64,000 nt of DNA, taken from contig JAWUZG010000138.1 of NCBI GenBank assembly GCA_036785705.1, positions 2,728,501 to 2,792,500 of the forward strand, given 5' to 3'. The notes beneath the pieces are model-generated. The model was not told where the DNA came from. It was given only the letters and a program-made list of their open reading frames with translations, and did not search any database. The stretch comes from Acanthornis magna (lineage: Eukaryota; Chordata; Aves; Passeriformes; Acanthizidae). This document shows positions 21,985 to 33,255 of the stretch, in pieces (position 1 is the stretch's first letter; each line of letters begins with the position of its first letter). A program made the position numbers and the translations under genes.

Positions 21985-22470
21985 TAATGCAGGTGCCCTT
22001 GAGGACATGGTTTAGGGGTGGACACGGTGGTGATTTGACTTGGATGGGGACCTCAGAGGTCTTTTCCAACCTTAAAAATTCACAGAATCACACAGACTCA
22101 CGGAATCACAGGGTTGGAAGAGACCTTCAAGATCACCGAGTCCAACCCATGCCCTAACACCACCTCAACTAAACCATGGCACTGAGTGCCACATCCAATC
22201 TTTTTTTAAACTCATCCAGGGATGGTGACTCCACAACCTCCCTGGGCAGACGATTCTAGAACTTGATCACTCTTTCAGTAAAAAACTTTTTCCTAACATC
22301 CAACTTAAATTTCTCTTGGCACAGCTTGAGATTGTGTCCACTTGTTCTGTCAGTTGTTGCCTGGAAAAAGAGACCAACCCTCATCTGACTACAACCACCT
22401 TTCAGGTAGTTGTAGAGAGTGAGATAATTCTGTGATTCTGTGATATTCACTGATATAATTCTGTGATTCC
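21985..22470 (+). mobile_element. CR1 LINE 3' end split by a second CR1
   Basis: The left part (21985-22078: ccttgaggacatggtttagg ... aggtcttttccaacctta) is a plus-orientation CR1 3' end. Its expected octamer tail is missing there but appears after the inserted minus-strand CR1, at about 22427-22470 (ttctgtgattctgtg twice). The simplest reading is a CR1 whose tail was split by the later element at 22079-22425. Confidence 0.7.
22079..22425 (-). mobile_element. CR1 LINE 3' fragment inserted in a CR1 tail
   Basis: On the minus strand it ends near 22079 (cacagaatcacacagactca on plus), then ggttggaagagaccttcaag, catgccctaacaccacctca, catccagggatggtgactcc and ggtagttgtagagagtgaga. It is a different, older-looking CR1 subfamily from the 5.9-kb type. 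It lies tail-to-tail with the plus-strand CR1. Confidence 0.88.
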
Positions 22471-22791
22471 TTCTGCAGAGGTCTCCTCACCCCAAATCTG
22501 TCTCAGCTGTTCAGACAGGACCAGCAGTGATTGCTATGAAACCAAAATGCCTGGGACAGAAAATGTTCATGTTCATCTCCCACAGAAAATAGGGAAAGCT
22601 GCCACTGGTGGGGACCAATACACGGAATGCAAAACTTTCTGCAGGTGTGCATCAATCTGAATTAATTTCCTGCCCTTGAGACAAATTTCTGCCAGTTACT
22701 CTTGATGAGGCAGCTTTAAGGACTAGTTTCCAGCACTGCGGGACCTGCACTGTCAGGTGAAATCCTCAACTCAGCTGTCAGAGGCCAGAGC
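22471..22791. other. Unique non-coding DNA
   Basis: This is short single-copy sequence between the nested CR1s and the purine tract. Nothing was recognised. Confidence 0.5.
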
Positions 22792-23107
<316 letters not shown>

Positions 23108-25265
23108 CCCATCTGTGCCCTAGAATGAGGCAGAGTCCTGCTGAAAACCTGCAAGTCTTTCCTGTGTCCCCTCTTTGCTTTCAGTCTGTAATTCAAGGAG
23201 GTTTTGAACAAGAGGTTATCAATTACTATTTAACAGGATTTTAATTGCTCCATGAATCCATGCACCATTTCAGAATTCCAAATATCTTGTAGTAAAGAGT
23301 TCCAATTAGAATTAGAAGCTGAATGGAAAATACACCTTCTTCTTTTCCCCCGTGTGTGTTACAAATTATTCCTTCTTGACCTGGGGTTATAAAAATCAGG
23401 CTATTAATGCCCTTTTCACTTGTTTGGTGCCACTAAGAGTTTGAGGACTGTTCTTGTATCTCCCAGGATATTTTTTTCTGATGGAACAGCTCTCTTCAGT
23501 TCCGTCTTCCCCCTATGGAGAGCACAGTGCACTTTGGAACATCCTTCTTGCTGTTCCCTCTCTCTTTCCAGTCTGTACCAACTTCCACTCGATTCTGCTG
23601 GAAGTTTTTGGATAATCCATTGCTTCAATCAAATCATCCTCCTGCAAAAGCTCTGTTCCTCCTTTAACGAGCACTAATGGGTGTGCAAGGCAGCCCCTGC
23701 CCTGATAAATGCCATGCCAAAGCCTTTACTTTTATCATATTTATCCCTGAGCCTGCCGCTTCCAAACCCCAGTCAGGATTTCAAAGTACTCATTTCCTGA
23801 ATTTGAGACAGTTCCTCCAATTCTTAACCCATAAAGAAAAGTTCCACTGACAGAATTTTCCTCAGTTCCTCCCCAGCAAACATCAATATGAAGAATTCAT
23901 CTGGATTTTCTGCTCCAGCCTTATCTTCCTTGAGCCTTTCCTTTCATGCCTCACTCATTTAGTGGCCTTGGAGCCTCCCTGGCAGTGTTCCTGCTGCTGC
24001 TGCTGTGTTTCAGAAGGATTTGTTGGTATTTCTTGTACAGTTAGCAAGTTGTTCCTCGAAATATTTCTTGGCCTGTCTCATTAAGATTTCCCAAGGATCT
24101 TGCCAGAGCTAATGTTCTTTCCCTTTTCCCCTTTTAGACATAGCACACAACTGAGGCCTCGCAGGAAGTTAATGCTGTGTGACAGGAGTTACAGAGAGGG
24201 AAAAAGCACAGCAGGTCCTGAGCAGAAATGTTGTCACAGGATCCCTCAAAACCTGGATTGGAGGTGGGAGCTGCCAAAGCTGTCAGAGGCCAGCCGGAGC
24301 AGCTGTCCCCGTGTCACTGCAGGGATGTGGGTGAGCACTGTCACAGGGAGCAGCCCTGGAGGAAATCCAGCCTGGAATACACTGACACACAAACCAACAG
24401 CCAGGGACTGATTTCCTGCCTTTACAGATCAGACCAAACACTCCCTGGGAATGCTGATGTCCCAGTGGGACTCCAGAAGGGATCGGAGCTCAGAGATTCC
24501 CCAGCTCCCTTGGAGACTCCCCTTGTCCCCCATGGCTCCATATTCCATGTTCCATCTTCACCTTGGGGAGTGCTTCAGGCGAAATCCTTACCAGGAACCC
24601 TTGAGGGGACAGGAGGAGGGCTGCAGCTCAAACAGAATCCTCAAGGCAGTGTGTGATACATGCTCCCAAGCCTCTCTCATTTCTTTGTGGAGGAAATTCT
24701 GGGATGAAGAGCTCCTGCCTGAAAGCCTGATCCCCCAGGGTGATGTTGGTCAGATGTTCTGACAGGTTGAACGCTCCCGATGGAGGGAGAGGCTTCCATG
24801 GGCTCTGCTGACACTGCAGAACTGGGTTACCCACATTGGCACTTCCTAATTGCTCTTCATTTCTCCTCTAACTTTTTGCCAGGAATTCAGGGTGATTTCA
24901 AGGTGACAGGAGGGTGTTGGTGCCTAGGCAGCTCTGAAGGCCCTTCCCCGAGCTCCCCAGCCAGGCTGCTGCTCTCTGCCCTGTTCTTTTTGGAATCCCC
25001 TGGCAGTGCTGCTGTGTCCCCTCAGCTCTGCTCCTTCCTCCACACAGGAAAGTGGCACCTGCACGACCTGAGCTGAAGAGGCTGTAACCAGCTCTGGGGC
25101 TTTTCCTCACCATTCCAAGCCTTTCCATCACTAAGGGAAGGTGTCCTTAGTTCTTGTGTTGTTGGAAATTATATAACTTTTACATTTTTTTGTGTCAGGG
25201 GGTTGTTCATCTTTGTCCAGGGGGAAGGGAATTGCAGTTTCTTTTCAAAAGGCTCTGTTCCCTGG
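23108..25265. other. Unique non-coding DNA
   Basis: This is repeat-free sequence, AT-rich to about 24100 and then GC-richer. Frames of 103-142 codons lack motifs. No RNA gene was recognised. Confidence 0.55.
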
Positions 25266-25737
25266 ACGAGGGCTGATGAGTTTAACATCTCCAGACTGGG
25301 AGTAGCACAGAAGATACATGGGAGATAAGCGACCATTAATGAACGTAAATGAAAATCAACACCAGAACATCCCCCGGTGGGTCAGACACACCTGGTCTGG
25401 GAAAAGATCCATAAGAGGACAAAGAATGAGGGCCTAATTAGCATCGAAGGCAAAGGGATTGATAAGCAATAGGAAAGCAAATCCTAAGAATTGTGTAATT
25501 TTGGGACCAATGAACGAGAATTGCTTTGGGTTTTCACTGTATGTGAAAAAATCTAGTAAAGAGCAGTGTGTGATGGAATGCTTTTCTCTGCACAACCTAG
25601 GAAATGTGTGGATGAAATTATTTCTGCTGCACATCCTGGCCAGAACAACATCCTGGCCAGAATAAAGCAATGCCTTGATTCTCTAACACTAAAAATGTTG
25701 TGGGAGAGTATTTGTTTTTCCTGCAGTTTTAGTGACA
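25266..25737 (+). mobile_element. ERV LTR remnant, same family as 39.3-39.6 kb
   Basis: From about 25410 it aligns with 39270-39610: ctaattagcat, aaatcctaagaattg, gtgtgatggaatgcttttct, acatcctggccagaaca twice, aataaag, ttctctaacactaaaaatgt, and the end ttagtgaca. AATAAA lies at 25661-25666 and the 3' end at 25737. A 17-bp block is duplicated just before AATAAA in both copies. The 5' boundary was not found and no target duplication was detected. Confidence 0.72.
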
Positions 25738-26244
25738 ATCACAGCCCCTGCTCCTGCAGAGCAGCTTTCCTCACCCAGCAGAGGATCTTCTATTTCTGTT
25801 TGCAGCAAGATAAACCAACAGAACTGAGAATTCCCAGCTAAAACCTGCTCAGGAAGAAATTGAAACTCCTGAAAATGTGTGGATGAGAAGCCAGCTGTGG
25901 GCAGCAGCTGCCATGGGTGCTGGCAGAGCCCTCAGGGAGCAGCAAAGTCCAGGTGCTTTTAGAAACCTCTCATCTCTCTTTCACAGATGCTGCAGCTTGG
26001 CTGGAGCTGAATCCTCTGCAAATGGAAAAGCCACAGGAGAAAAATGGTTGCTTACCTGGGAACTGGGGGTTTCTCCAGGATATTAACACAGACTTCCCCT
26101 GTCAGCAGCTCCATCTCCTTTTGCTGGTGGAAGATAAGGGTTGGGAAGGGTTGATTCATAGGGGGAAGAGCACCGAGACTGGTTAACCATTATCTCTGCA
26201 GCAGTGCTCAGTCCTGCTGGGTTTGGGCTTTTCTGGAGTTTATC
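25738..26244. other. Unique non-coding DNA
   Basis: This is single-copy sequence between an LTR remnant and a CR1 fragment. Nothing was recognised. Confidence 0.5.
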
Positions 26245-26405
26245 AATCTTTTGCCAGGGAGGTTTGGAGTGCCCATCCCTGAAGGTGTCCAAGGAAGGCC
26301 TGGATGTGGCACTCTGGGCTGGGTGACAAGGTGGGGATCAGTCACAGGTTGGACTCGACGGTCTGGGAGGGCATTCCCAACCCGAATTATTCTAGAATTC
26401 TGGGG
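26245..26405 (+). mobile_element. CR1 LINE 3' fragment
   Basis: It starts in gccagggaggtttggagtgc, continues with cctggatgtggcactctggg and ttggactcgacggtctggga, and ends cattcccaacccgaattatt. It is the same subfamily as the 7.6-8.15-kb copy. Confidence 0.9.
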
Positions 26406-26724
26406 GATTCCATTTTATAAGGGCTTGGACTGTTTCCAAGAAGGCAAAGCTGACAAACAGGATATTCCAGACTGAAAAGAGATGGGAATGGTGCTGAGTG
26501 CAAGCACTGTTGGAGGAACCTGGTAGGATCCTTTCTCTCCGAGCATTTTCACCCTAAAAATCTGCCCCAGCCCCACTGGTGCCCAAGAGAGGCTGTGACA
26601 CTCAGAGGAGCAGGCACAGCCCTCCAGGAAAGGCTGCACCAGGAAATTTGGAGGGCTCTGATTGCTCAGGAAAGTCTTTTCCAGAAGTCTCCTGCAGCCC
26701 AGAGCTGCCTGCAAGTGAAAATCA
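26406..26724. other. Unique non-coding DNA, possibly CR1-derived
   Basis: The phrase aggctgcaccaggaaatttggagg has a CR1-like flavour but is too diverged to call. Nothing else was recognised. Confidence 0.4.
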
Positions 26725-26815
26725 GAATCAGGGAATATTCTGAGTCGGAAGGGACCCACAAGGATCCAATGGACGGTCCATGTGGGGATTGAACCCTGTG
26801 TGTAGCAGTTATGGG
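26725..26815 (-). mobile_element. Short CR1 LINE 3' fragment
   Basis: On plus it reads atcagaatcagggaatattc then tgagtcggaagggacccaca, the reverse complement of a CR1 3' end. It fades after about 26815. Confidence 0.7.
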
Positions 26816-26875
26816 GCTGCCCCACCAGAGGAACAAAGTGGGAGCCAGGAGGGCACAGGACAGGTGGGGACAGTG

Positions 26876-26913
26876 TTCTGAGTGTCCTGAGTGTCCTGAG
26901 TGTCCTGAGGGGG
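26876..26913 (+). repeat. 9-bp tandem repeat (gagtgtcct)
   Basis: About four copies of gagtgtcct lie in a row. This is a small GC-rich array. Confidence 0.85.
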
Positions 26914-27300
26914 AGGACACAGTCGCACAGCAGCCAGGCAAGGTGAGCAGAGCAGGTCCCACAGCAGCCACAGGCTCAGGCAGCATTCCATGGATCATCA
27001 GGGAAGTTCAGAGCAACAGGGACCACTCCAGGGTCAGTGCAGGAAGGTCCATCAGCCAGACACGATGTACAAATCAGGTCAGAACCAGACCAGGCACAGA
27101 ACTCCCCCAGAACAGCTCGAGCTGAGCTCCAGGGACTCCCCGGGGCCGAGGGATGTGTGGGAAAGAGGTTCCTCAAGAGGGTGGCCAGGAAATGACAGTT
27201 TGCTGGAGGCCCTGGCAGCAGATCCTTTCTGCCCACCACTGGTGAGGAATGGCAGAGGTTTTTCATGAAATAACCACTCCAGAAGGACAGGGGCACAGCA

Positions 27301-27443
27301 GGAATGGATGGGACTGGCCTGTCCCCAGGCTGGGGACAGAAGGAATGGATGGGACTGGCCTGTCCCCAGGCTGGGGCCAGCAGGAAGGGGACTGTCCTGT
27401 CCCAGGAATGGATGGGACTGTCTTGTCCCCAGGCTGGGGCCAG
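27301..27443 (+). repeat. 41-bp minisatellite, 3.5 units
   Basis: The unit begins ggaatggatgggactg and ends ccaggctgggg(a/c)cag. Copies start at 27301, 27342 and 27405. A 22-bp truncated unit (ggaaggggactgtcctgtcc) sits between the second and third full copies. Confidence 0.92.
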
Positions 27444-27834
27444 CTGTTGGCCAAGGTTTCTCCAGCACAGCCCCAGCCCTGAGGAAGGGAAGGCTCCCAA
27501 GGGTCCTGTGTGGGCTTTGAGCCCTCCTGACAGACCAGAAGCACCTCGGGTCCATCTGCTGCTGCCAGCAGGGACTTCCTTAAAGCCAAGCAGTCCCCCT
27601 GCATCTCAGAGCTGTTCCCCAGCCTCCTTCACCCTTCCAAAGCTCCTTTTCCGGGGCTTCGAGCCAAAGGAAATGGGAAGGGCTTTAACAAGCATTTGCA
27701 ATTAATTTGGTGAAGCCTCTCCAGGTAATTGGCACTGGGGGCACTCCCTGCACTCCGGGGCTGCCTGGGCTCTGCCTGGCACCCTGCGGGCACAGAGTCG
27801 CTGTCACAATTAAGTGTCCAAGACAATTTAAAAT

Positions 27835-28000
27835 GAAGTGAAAATAAATGTAATTAGTTATTACAGTTTATTAGTGGCTCATATCCTTCGGCAGATCCTG
27901 TCTTTATTCGGCATTTAATGTGATTAATAACTCCTTAAGCAGGCATGTGACAGCCAAGAGCAGTGAAAGTCCTCAGCTGGGACACAAATGTTCTCCTGTT
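27835..28000. other. Candidate conserved non-coding element
   Basis: A repeat-free AT-rich patch with dense ATTA/TAAT words (gtaattagttattacag, gtgattaataactcc) and a few preserved CpG-bearing words (ccttcggcagatcc, tattcggcat). The texture suggests a conserved element. No conservation data are available here. Confidence 0.3.
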
Positions 28001-28284
28001 CCTGCATTTCCACCCCCCTTTTTCTAAAGAAGGACATTTTTTCATGCCTCTTGTTGACAACTTCCTGGCTTATTGACACAGCAAATTATTGATAAATTAT
28101 TGGGACAGGAATTGTCCCAATTGGCTAGTGCTTTAACTCACCTGAACCCTCTGGGATTCTCAAGTCAGGCAGGTCAGCCACAAAACCTGCTCAGGGCATG
28201 CTGGAAACCCAGAAGTTTCATAACCAAAATGTCTCATTCTGCCACATCCTGGTGCAAGTTGGCCTCTGTTTCTCTCCCCTTGCC

Positions 28285-28600
28285 CGAGAGAACCCCAGAA
28301 TGGTTTGGGCTGGAAGGGACCTTAAAGCTCATCCAGTGCCACCCCTGCCATGGCAGGGACACCTCCCACTGTCCCAGGCTGCTCCAAGCCCCAATGTCCA
28401 GCCTGGCCTTGGACACTGCCAGGGATCCAGGGGCAGCCACAGCTTCTCTGGGCACCTGTGCCAGGGCCTGCCCACCCTCACAGAGAAGCATTTCTTCCCA
28501 ATATTCCATCTGTCCCTGCCCTTTGTCAGTTTGAAGGCATTCCTCCTTGTCCTGTCCCTCCATGACCTTGTGGGAAGTCCCTCTCTAGCCTGCTAGACCC
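28285..28600 (-). mobile_element. CR1 LINE 3' fragment (young subfamily)
   Basis: The minus-strand 3' end is near 28285 (accccagaatggtttgggct on plus). It has the complete young-subfamily core and runs to cctccatgaccttgtgggaa. 5'-truncated. Confidence 0.92.
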
Positions 28601-30009
28601 AACCACATTGAGTAGGAGGTGGTGAGGAACAAGGTGCCATCATTTATCTGGTTCATTTCTCAGGTTTGTTTTCTGACAGTGAAAGCCAATCACTGAGGTC
28701 AGGACACTGGGGGGTGGATAAAGAGTTTGTATCTCAATTCATTCCAAAGGGTTGGAGAGCTCCAGCACACACTGAACTTCCTAACTCAGGAGGATGGGTA
28801 AGGTTATGAAATACAAGAGGAAAGTAAGTGCCTTGTGGCATCTGTGTCCAAAAGTTGAGTATAAACAACAAAACAAACCCAATTCTGCCTCACCTTCATT
28901 TGTTCTTGACAGGCCAGCAAACAATGAAGTCTCCAGACAAGCCAACAGGAAGGAAGAGCAATAAAACCAAAGAAGGGCCCATTGCTGCCTTCAGAGCGGG
29001 GTCTAAAAAGCTGAGCAGGGAGAGCCAGGTGCTTGTTAAAGATTAATTTGCCCACACTTTGCCCAGTTCCTCAGTGAGGAGAAAGTGGCATTTGGCAAAC
29101 TGCCAGTGGCCCTGACTCTGTGCACTGCTCCAGCTTTCGTTATTATTGCAAATTCCATCCTTGCAGGGAGCTGCAAGAGAGCCCATGAGGAGCCCATTAG
29201 CTGTGCAGACATTCTGCAGGTCAGCCCTGCAAACAGCTGACCAGGGCTGAGACCCTCCTGAACTCAATGTGTGTGTCAGCACAGGGGTGTGGGGGCTCTC
29301 CACCCCGGGAAAGCGCAGAGGAAGAGGAGGGAGGCAGGCCCAGGTCAGCACCAACCTCCCAAACACAGCAGTGGGTGGGATGCTGCAAACTGAGGGCAGC
29401 ACTCAGGATCTCATGGCCAGGGCTTCAGTCCTGCTTTCCATGGCCATCTGAAATGTCAGCTGTGAGTTCAGCTCCAGGTCAGGGCATCTGCACTTCAGTG
29501 TCCAGCTCCAGGCTTGTCCTGCTGCCCAGCTTTGCTGCTCTGGGACTGACTCAGCCGTGCTGGAAACTCGTCAGGCTCAGCATTCTGCAAACCTGAGCGT
29601 TCCAGCCTCACCTGGGCTGCTGCTCCGAGCTGCTTTAATTGATTGACTGCTTAATGAAGCTCTGCATTTCCACCTCCCACCACCCTGAGCACAATGTACT
29701 GTTACACCAGCTCGGTGGGATCTGTCAGGGTCACTTTGGAGGGACATTACTCACCAGACAAGGAGCAATCCCCAGGAATTAACAGCCATTGAGGTAGAAA
29801 TAATGATGGCAGGATCTTGTTTCAGCCACATGAGCCCCAGCCTGGGCTGGATGGGAGGTTTTTCCACAGGGGCTGCACAGCCCAGCTGCTTGGAGGGCAC
29901 ATCTGGAGCTCAGAGCCAGGCTCGGGACACCTGAGCCTCTGGGCTGCAGTGCCAGACTGGGGTGAGCTGGCTGAGAGCTGCCAGGTATGCAGTGGAAAAA
30001 AATCCATCA
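28601..30009. other. Unique non-coding DNA
   Basis: No repeat or gene was recognised. A 72-codon plus frame at 28828-29046 and an 83-codon minus frame at 28804-29055 overlap and show no known motif. Confidence 0.55.
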
Positions 30010-30540
30010 TCTTCTGGGTGTTTCAGTATCCCTGCCCATGGAGGGGGATTGGAACTGGATGAGCTTTAAGGTCCCTTTGATGCCTAAAAGAGAAGCCAAA
30101 ACAAATTAGGAGTATAAAATGCGGACAAATTTATTCGAGGCCTTCAAGGTACATTCGGGCAAACGAACGTCCCCCTCAGGGACTACACCCAAAATGGACC
30201 ACCGGTCACGAGCCCTTCACCTTTTACAAGTTCTGTCCCATTAGCATATTGGCTCCTAATTCTCCAATCCACCCTCAGGTGATGATGTTCACCACCCCAG
30301 GCCTGCTCCCCCCATCTCACAGTTGTTTACATATTTTCAGGCCCCAAGGCAATGAATATGTCCTTGGATCTGTGTTCAGAGAGCCTTGTTTTGGCTAAAG
30401 GTGCTGGGAACAGAGCATTTTAGCACTTTGTAAGAAGCACTAAACTGCAGCAAGTTACAGGTGCTTTAAGAGGAAAAAAACTAGAAATATTCAAAGGCAT
30501 CACTTCCAACCTCAACCATTCCATGATTCCATGGTACCCA
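30010..30540 (+). mobile_element. CR1 LINE 3' end interrupted by an LTR
   Basis: Left part 30010-30077 (ctgcccatggagggggattg, actggatgagctttaaggtc, ccctt) and right part 30503-30540 (cttccaacctcaaccattcc, atgattcc) join into a normal CR1 3' end once the LTR at 30078-30502 is removed. Confidence 0.88.
30078..30502 (-). mobile_element. Solo LTR inserted into a CR1
   Basis: The 425-bp element has perfect 8-bp inverted ends (TGATGCCT/AGGCATCA). Read on the minus strand, AATAAA (complement of 30130-30135) lies about 50 bp before the end at 30078, which gives the direction. The flanking duplication is only clearly CTT (30075-30077 and 30503-30505), shorter than the usual 4-6 bp. The CR1 on both sides fixes the boundaries independently. 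A DNA transposon is the alternative, but the polyadenylation signal favours an LTR. Confidence 0.78.
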
Positions 30541-32272
30541 TGGCTGTGTCTAAGGGACTGTGTAGATCACACCCAGGGTGTTTAGCCAGAAGGGCTCCAG
30601 CTTTGGGTTTGGCTCCCCCACTGAAGTTGGGGCACAGGAACAGAATCTTCCATCCCCAACAGCGGCAGCTGAGGTGGATGTGGCAGCAAAACTCATTATT
30701 TTGGAAGCAAGGTAATTTCAGAACTTTTCAAACAGTAAAGGTGTCCTTTTAGGAAGAGATAAGCAGTAAAATTTCCTAGAAGACTGAAATGCAAATAATC
30801 TTGGCACTGCACACGGTGCAGGCAATCCACCTCCTCTCTGTGCACTTCAGGGACACATGAAGTTGTTTATTCACACCTGGTACTTCTGCAAGCACATTTT
30901 GTTCTATTTTCCATTTTCCCTGTTTGATTTTCACACTTTTTGTGCCCCCCCCAAGACCTGGCCTCAGCCACTGCCCTGGACCACGCTGCCCTAGGATGGG
31001 TCTGGCTGCGAGTTGTGCACACACTCTGCTCATTTACAGGCTGCTGTGTGCCTCAAAATCCTGGGCTCTGAGGAGTGTTTTATACAATATTTATGTTTCT
31101 CTCAGACATGAGAGGTCACTCAACCTGACAGAACTGAAGCCTCTGCCTGTGGGAGGGGGGTTTAGCTGCAGCATCAGCAGAAAGTAAATGAGCTCCCAAA
31201 TGAGAGTTCAGAGCGTTCCGGCTGTCATTTCCATACAGCTTTGGACTCTGCTCATGGCTTCTTCCTTGGAGGGAGAAAAAGTTCCTGCAAGTGTCTGGAA
31301 TGGAGCACCAGGGGGATCAGGGTTTGCTCTCTCAGAGGAGCTGCAGCTGCAGCAAGGCTCTCCTGGCCATTCCTGCTGATCTGGACAACTCAGGAAGGAA
31401 ATCCTTGCCCAGAGCAGCAGAGCAAGAGTGAACCCTCCTATTTCCCAGCTGGATTGTTCCCGCAGCAGTTTAAACACCTGGATTAAGGAAGTCCTGCCTT
31501 TCTTCACCTCCATTCTCCCTGCCAGGACCCTGAGGGTAAATGAGCCCTCCAAGGTCACAAAAAGGAAAGGTGCTGATTTCAGCTTCCTCTCCCCAGCACT
31601 CGGCTGCCTTCAGGCTGCTCACAGGATGTTCAATGAAAAAAAAGAGTCATGAGCACCCCTGAGGAGTTCTGCTGGTAAACTGAGCAGTGAGAAAATGCCA
31701 GATAAGATATATGATAAACATTTGCGATCAGGAGGCACTTCAGAGCAAAACATCTGCCTCCCTGGAGTGGGGACTGATCCCCTGAGCTGTGACTGTCACT
31801 GAGGGGCTCAGTGCCTTTTCAGGAATCCCAGGTAAGCAGGACACGAGCCCAGGCTGGCAGCAGGGCACAGTCTGTGCAGGAGGCTGCGGCTCAGCAGAGC
31901 CAGCTGGAGGAGCAGCAGATGTCCCAGGGCAGCCCAAATGGCAGGAGCTGCCTGCTCTGCTGGCTCAGCCCTGCCTGCAGAGCTGCAGAGGGACGGGCAC
32001 TGGCACCAGCCCCTTCGGGAGCCGTGGGATCCATCTGGAGCTGGGATGGGAGCCGGGCTGGGCTGGGCTGGTCCCCTGCTCCTGCTGCTGCTGCAGGGCT
32101 TGGGGTCAGCCACACCATGCCCGTGACACGGGACAGCCTGCAGGGCGGCCAGCAGCAGCAGTGTCACTCTCTGAAGTGGCGTCTCACTGTCCTGTGCCAC
32201 CCTTACCCTCTGTCCCCTGAGAGGGGTGCGGTGACACCCCCGTCACACACCCGTGGGACTGTGCTGGGTTAT
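30541..32272. other. Unique non-coding DNA
   Basis: This is mixed-composition single-copy sequence becoming GC-rich after 31780. Frames up to 239 codons (31811-32530 plus) run into the following minisatellite and are opposed by open frames on the other strand. Confidence 0.5.
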
Positions 32273-32580
32273 GGTGTCACATGTGGGACAGCCCCCGGAG
32301 CAGCCCCATCCTCAGGGACAGGGGACAGTCCTGCTGTTCCCACAGGAGGTGTCACACATGGGACAGCCCCCAGGAGCAGTCCCATCCTCAGGACAGTCCT
32401 GCCCTGTCCCCACAGGAGGTGTCACACGTGGGACACTCCCCAGAGCAGCCCCATCCTCAGGGACAGGGGACAGTCCTGCTCTGTTCCCATAGGAGGTGTC
32501 ACACATGGGATATCCCCCTGCTGGGAGTAGCCCCTTCCCCAGGGACACGGGACAGTCCTGCCCTGTCCCCACAGGAGGTC
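32273..32580 (+). repeat. Minisatellite, four units of 70-82 bp
   Basis: Each unit runs from ggtgtcacac/tgtgggac through (g)agcagccccatcctcag and gggacagtcctgc to cccacaggag. Units start at about 32273, 32347, 32417 and 32494. Length differences come from the optional gacagggg block. Confidence 0.92.
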
Positions 32581-33249
32581 ACACAGCCTGACCAGGTCCC
32601 TCACAGCTCTGCCCTCTTTAACTCCACAGTGCTCATCCCAGTTTTCCCTTCTGGAATTCTGCCGTGCCCAGGAAGGGTCAGGGAGCCCTGACACCCTGCA
32701 GTGAGCAGTGGCACTTGTGCCACCATGGCAGGGTCTCAGCTTTCCTGCCCATGGAACTGTGCATTTCTGATCCTTCCTCCGTGGTATTGAGGGAATATTT
32801 GGCTTCAGCCCTGCCTGTCCCCTTGATTATTCCCATTCCTCTGCCCACGCCCTGCCCTGAGCACTGTCTGTGCTGCACTCACATCCCAGCCACTCTGGTT
32901 TAGAATTTTCTCCCAGTTCTCAAAGTTTGCTACTTCTACTCTGCAGAAATGGTTTAAAAGAAAATATTTAGGATCTTCTCCTAAACCGCCAGCATCAGCC
33001 TTCCCATTGAGCGTCCCTATTAGAGGGCTTTTAATGAGTTGGAGGTTTCCTGGGTCAGCCAGAAGAGCCATCCTTGATTGGAGCAGCTGGAGCATGATCA
33101 GAGCACTCAGGATTAAGGTACATCCATCCCCAGCAAATGCTTCCCTCTGTGTGCTCAATTCACTTCTTTGAAGCTTAAAATGTGAGTGTGAGCATATCCC
33201 AGAGGGACAAGGAAAGATCCCTGAGCACAACCCGATCTCCCTGAAGATG
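32581..33249. other. Unique non-coding DNA
   Basis: This is single-copy sequence between a minisatellite and an LTR. Nothing was recognised. Confidence 0.5.
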
Positions 33250-33255
33250 CCCTAC

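Larger units (their letters stand above)
26914..28284. other. Unique non-coding DNA with a minisatellite
   Basis: GC-rich up to 27800 with a 41-bp minisatellite at 27301-27443, then AT-rich. Frames of 133-174 codons that cross the minisatellite (for example 26976-27500 minus) are artefacts of it. Confidence 0.5.

Noticed and set aside
31811..32530. 239-codon ORF
   Set aside because: Extends into the 70-82-bp minisatellite; no domain; opposed by open frames on minus.
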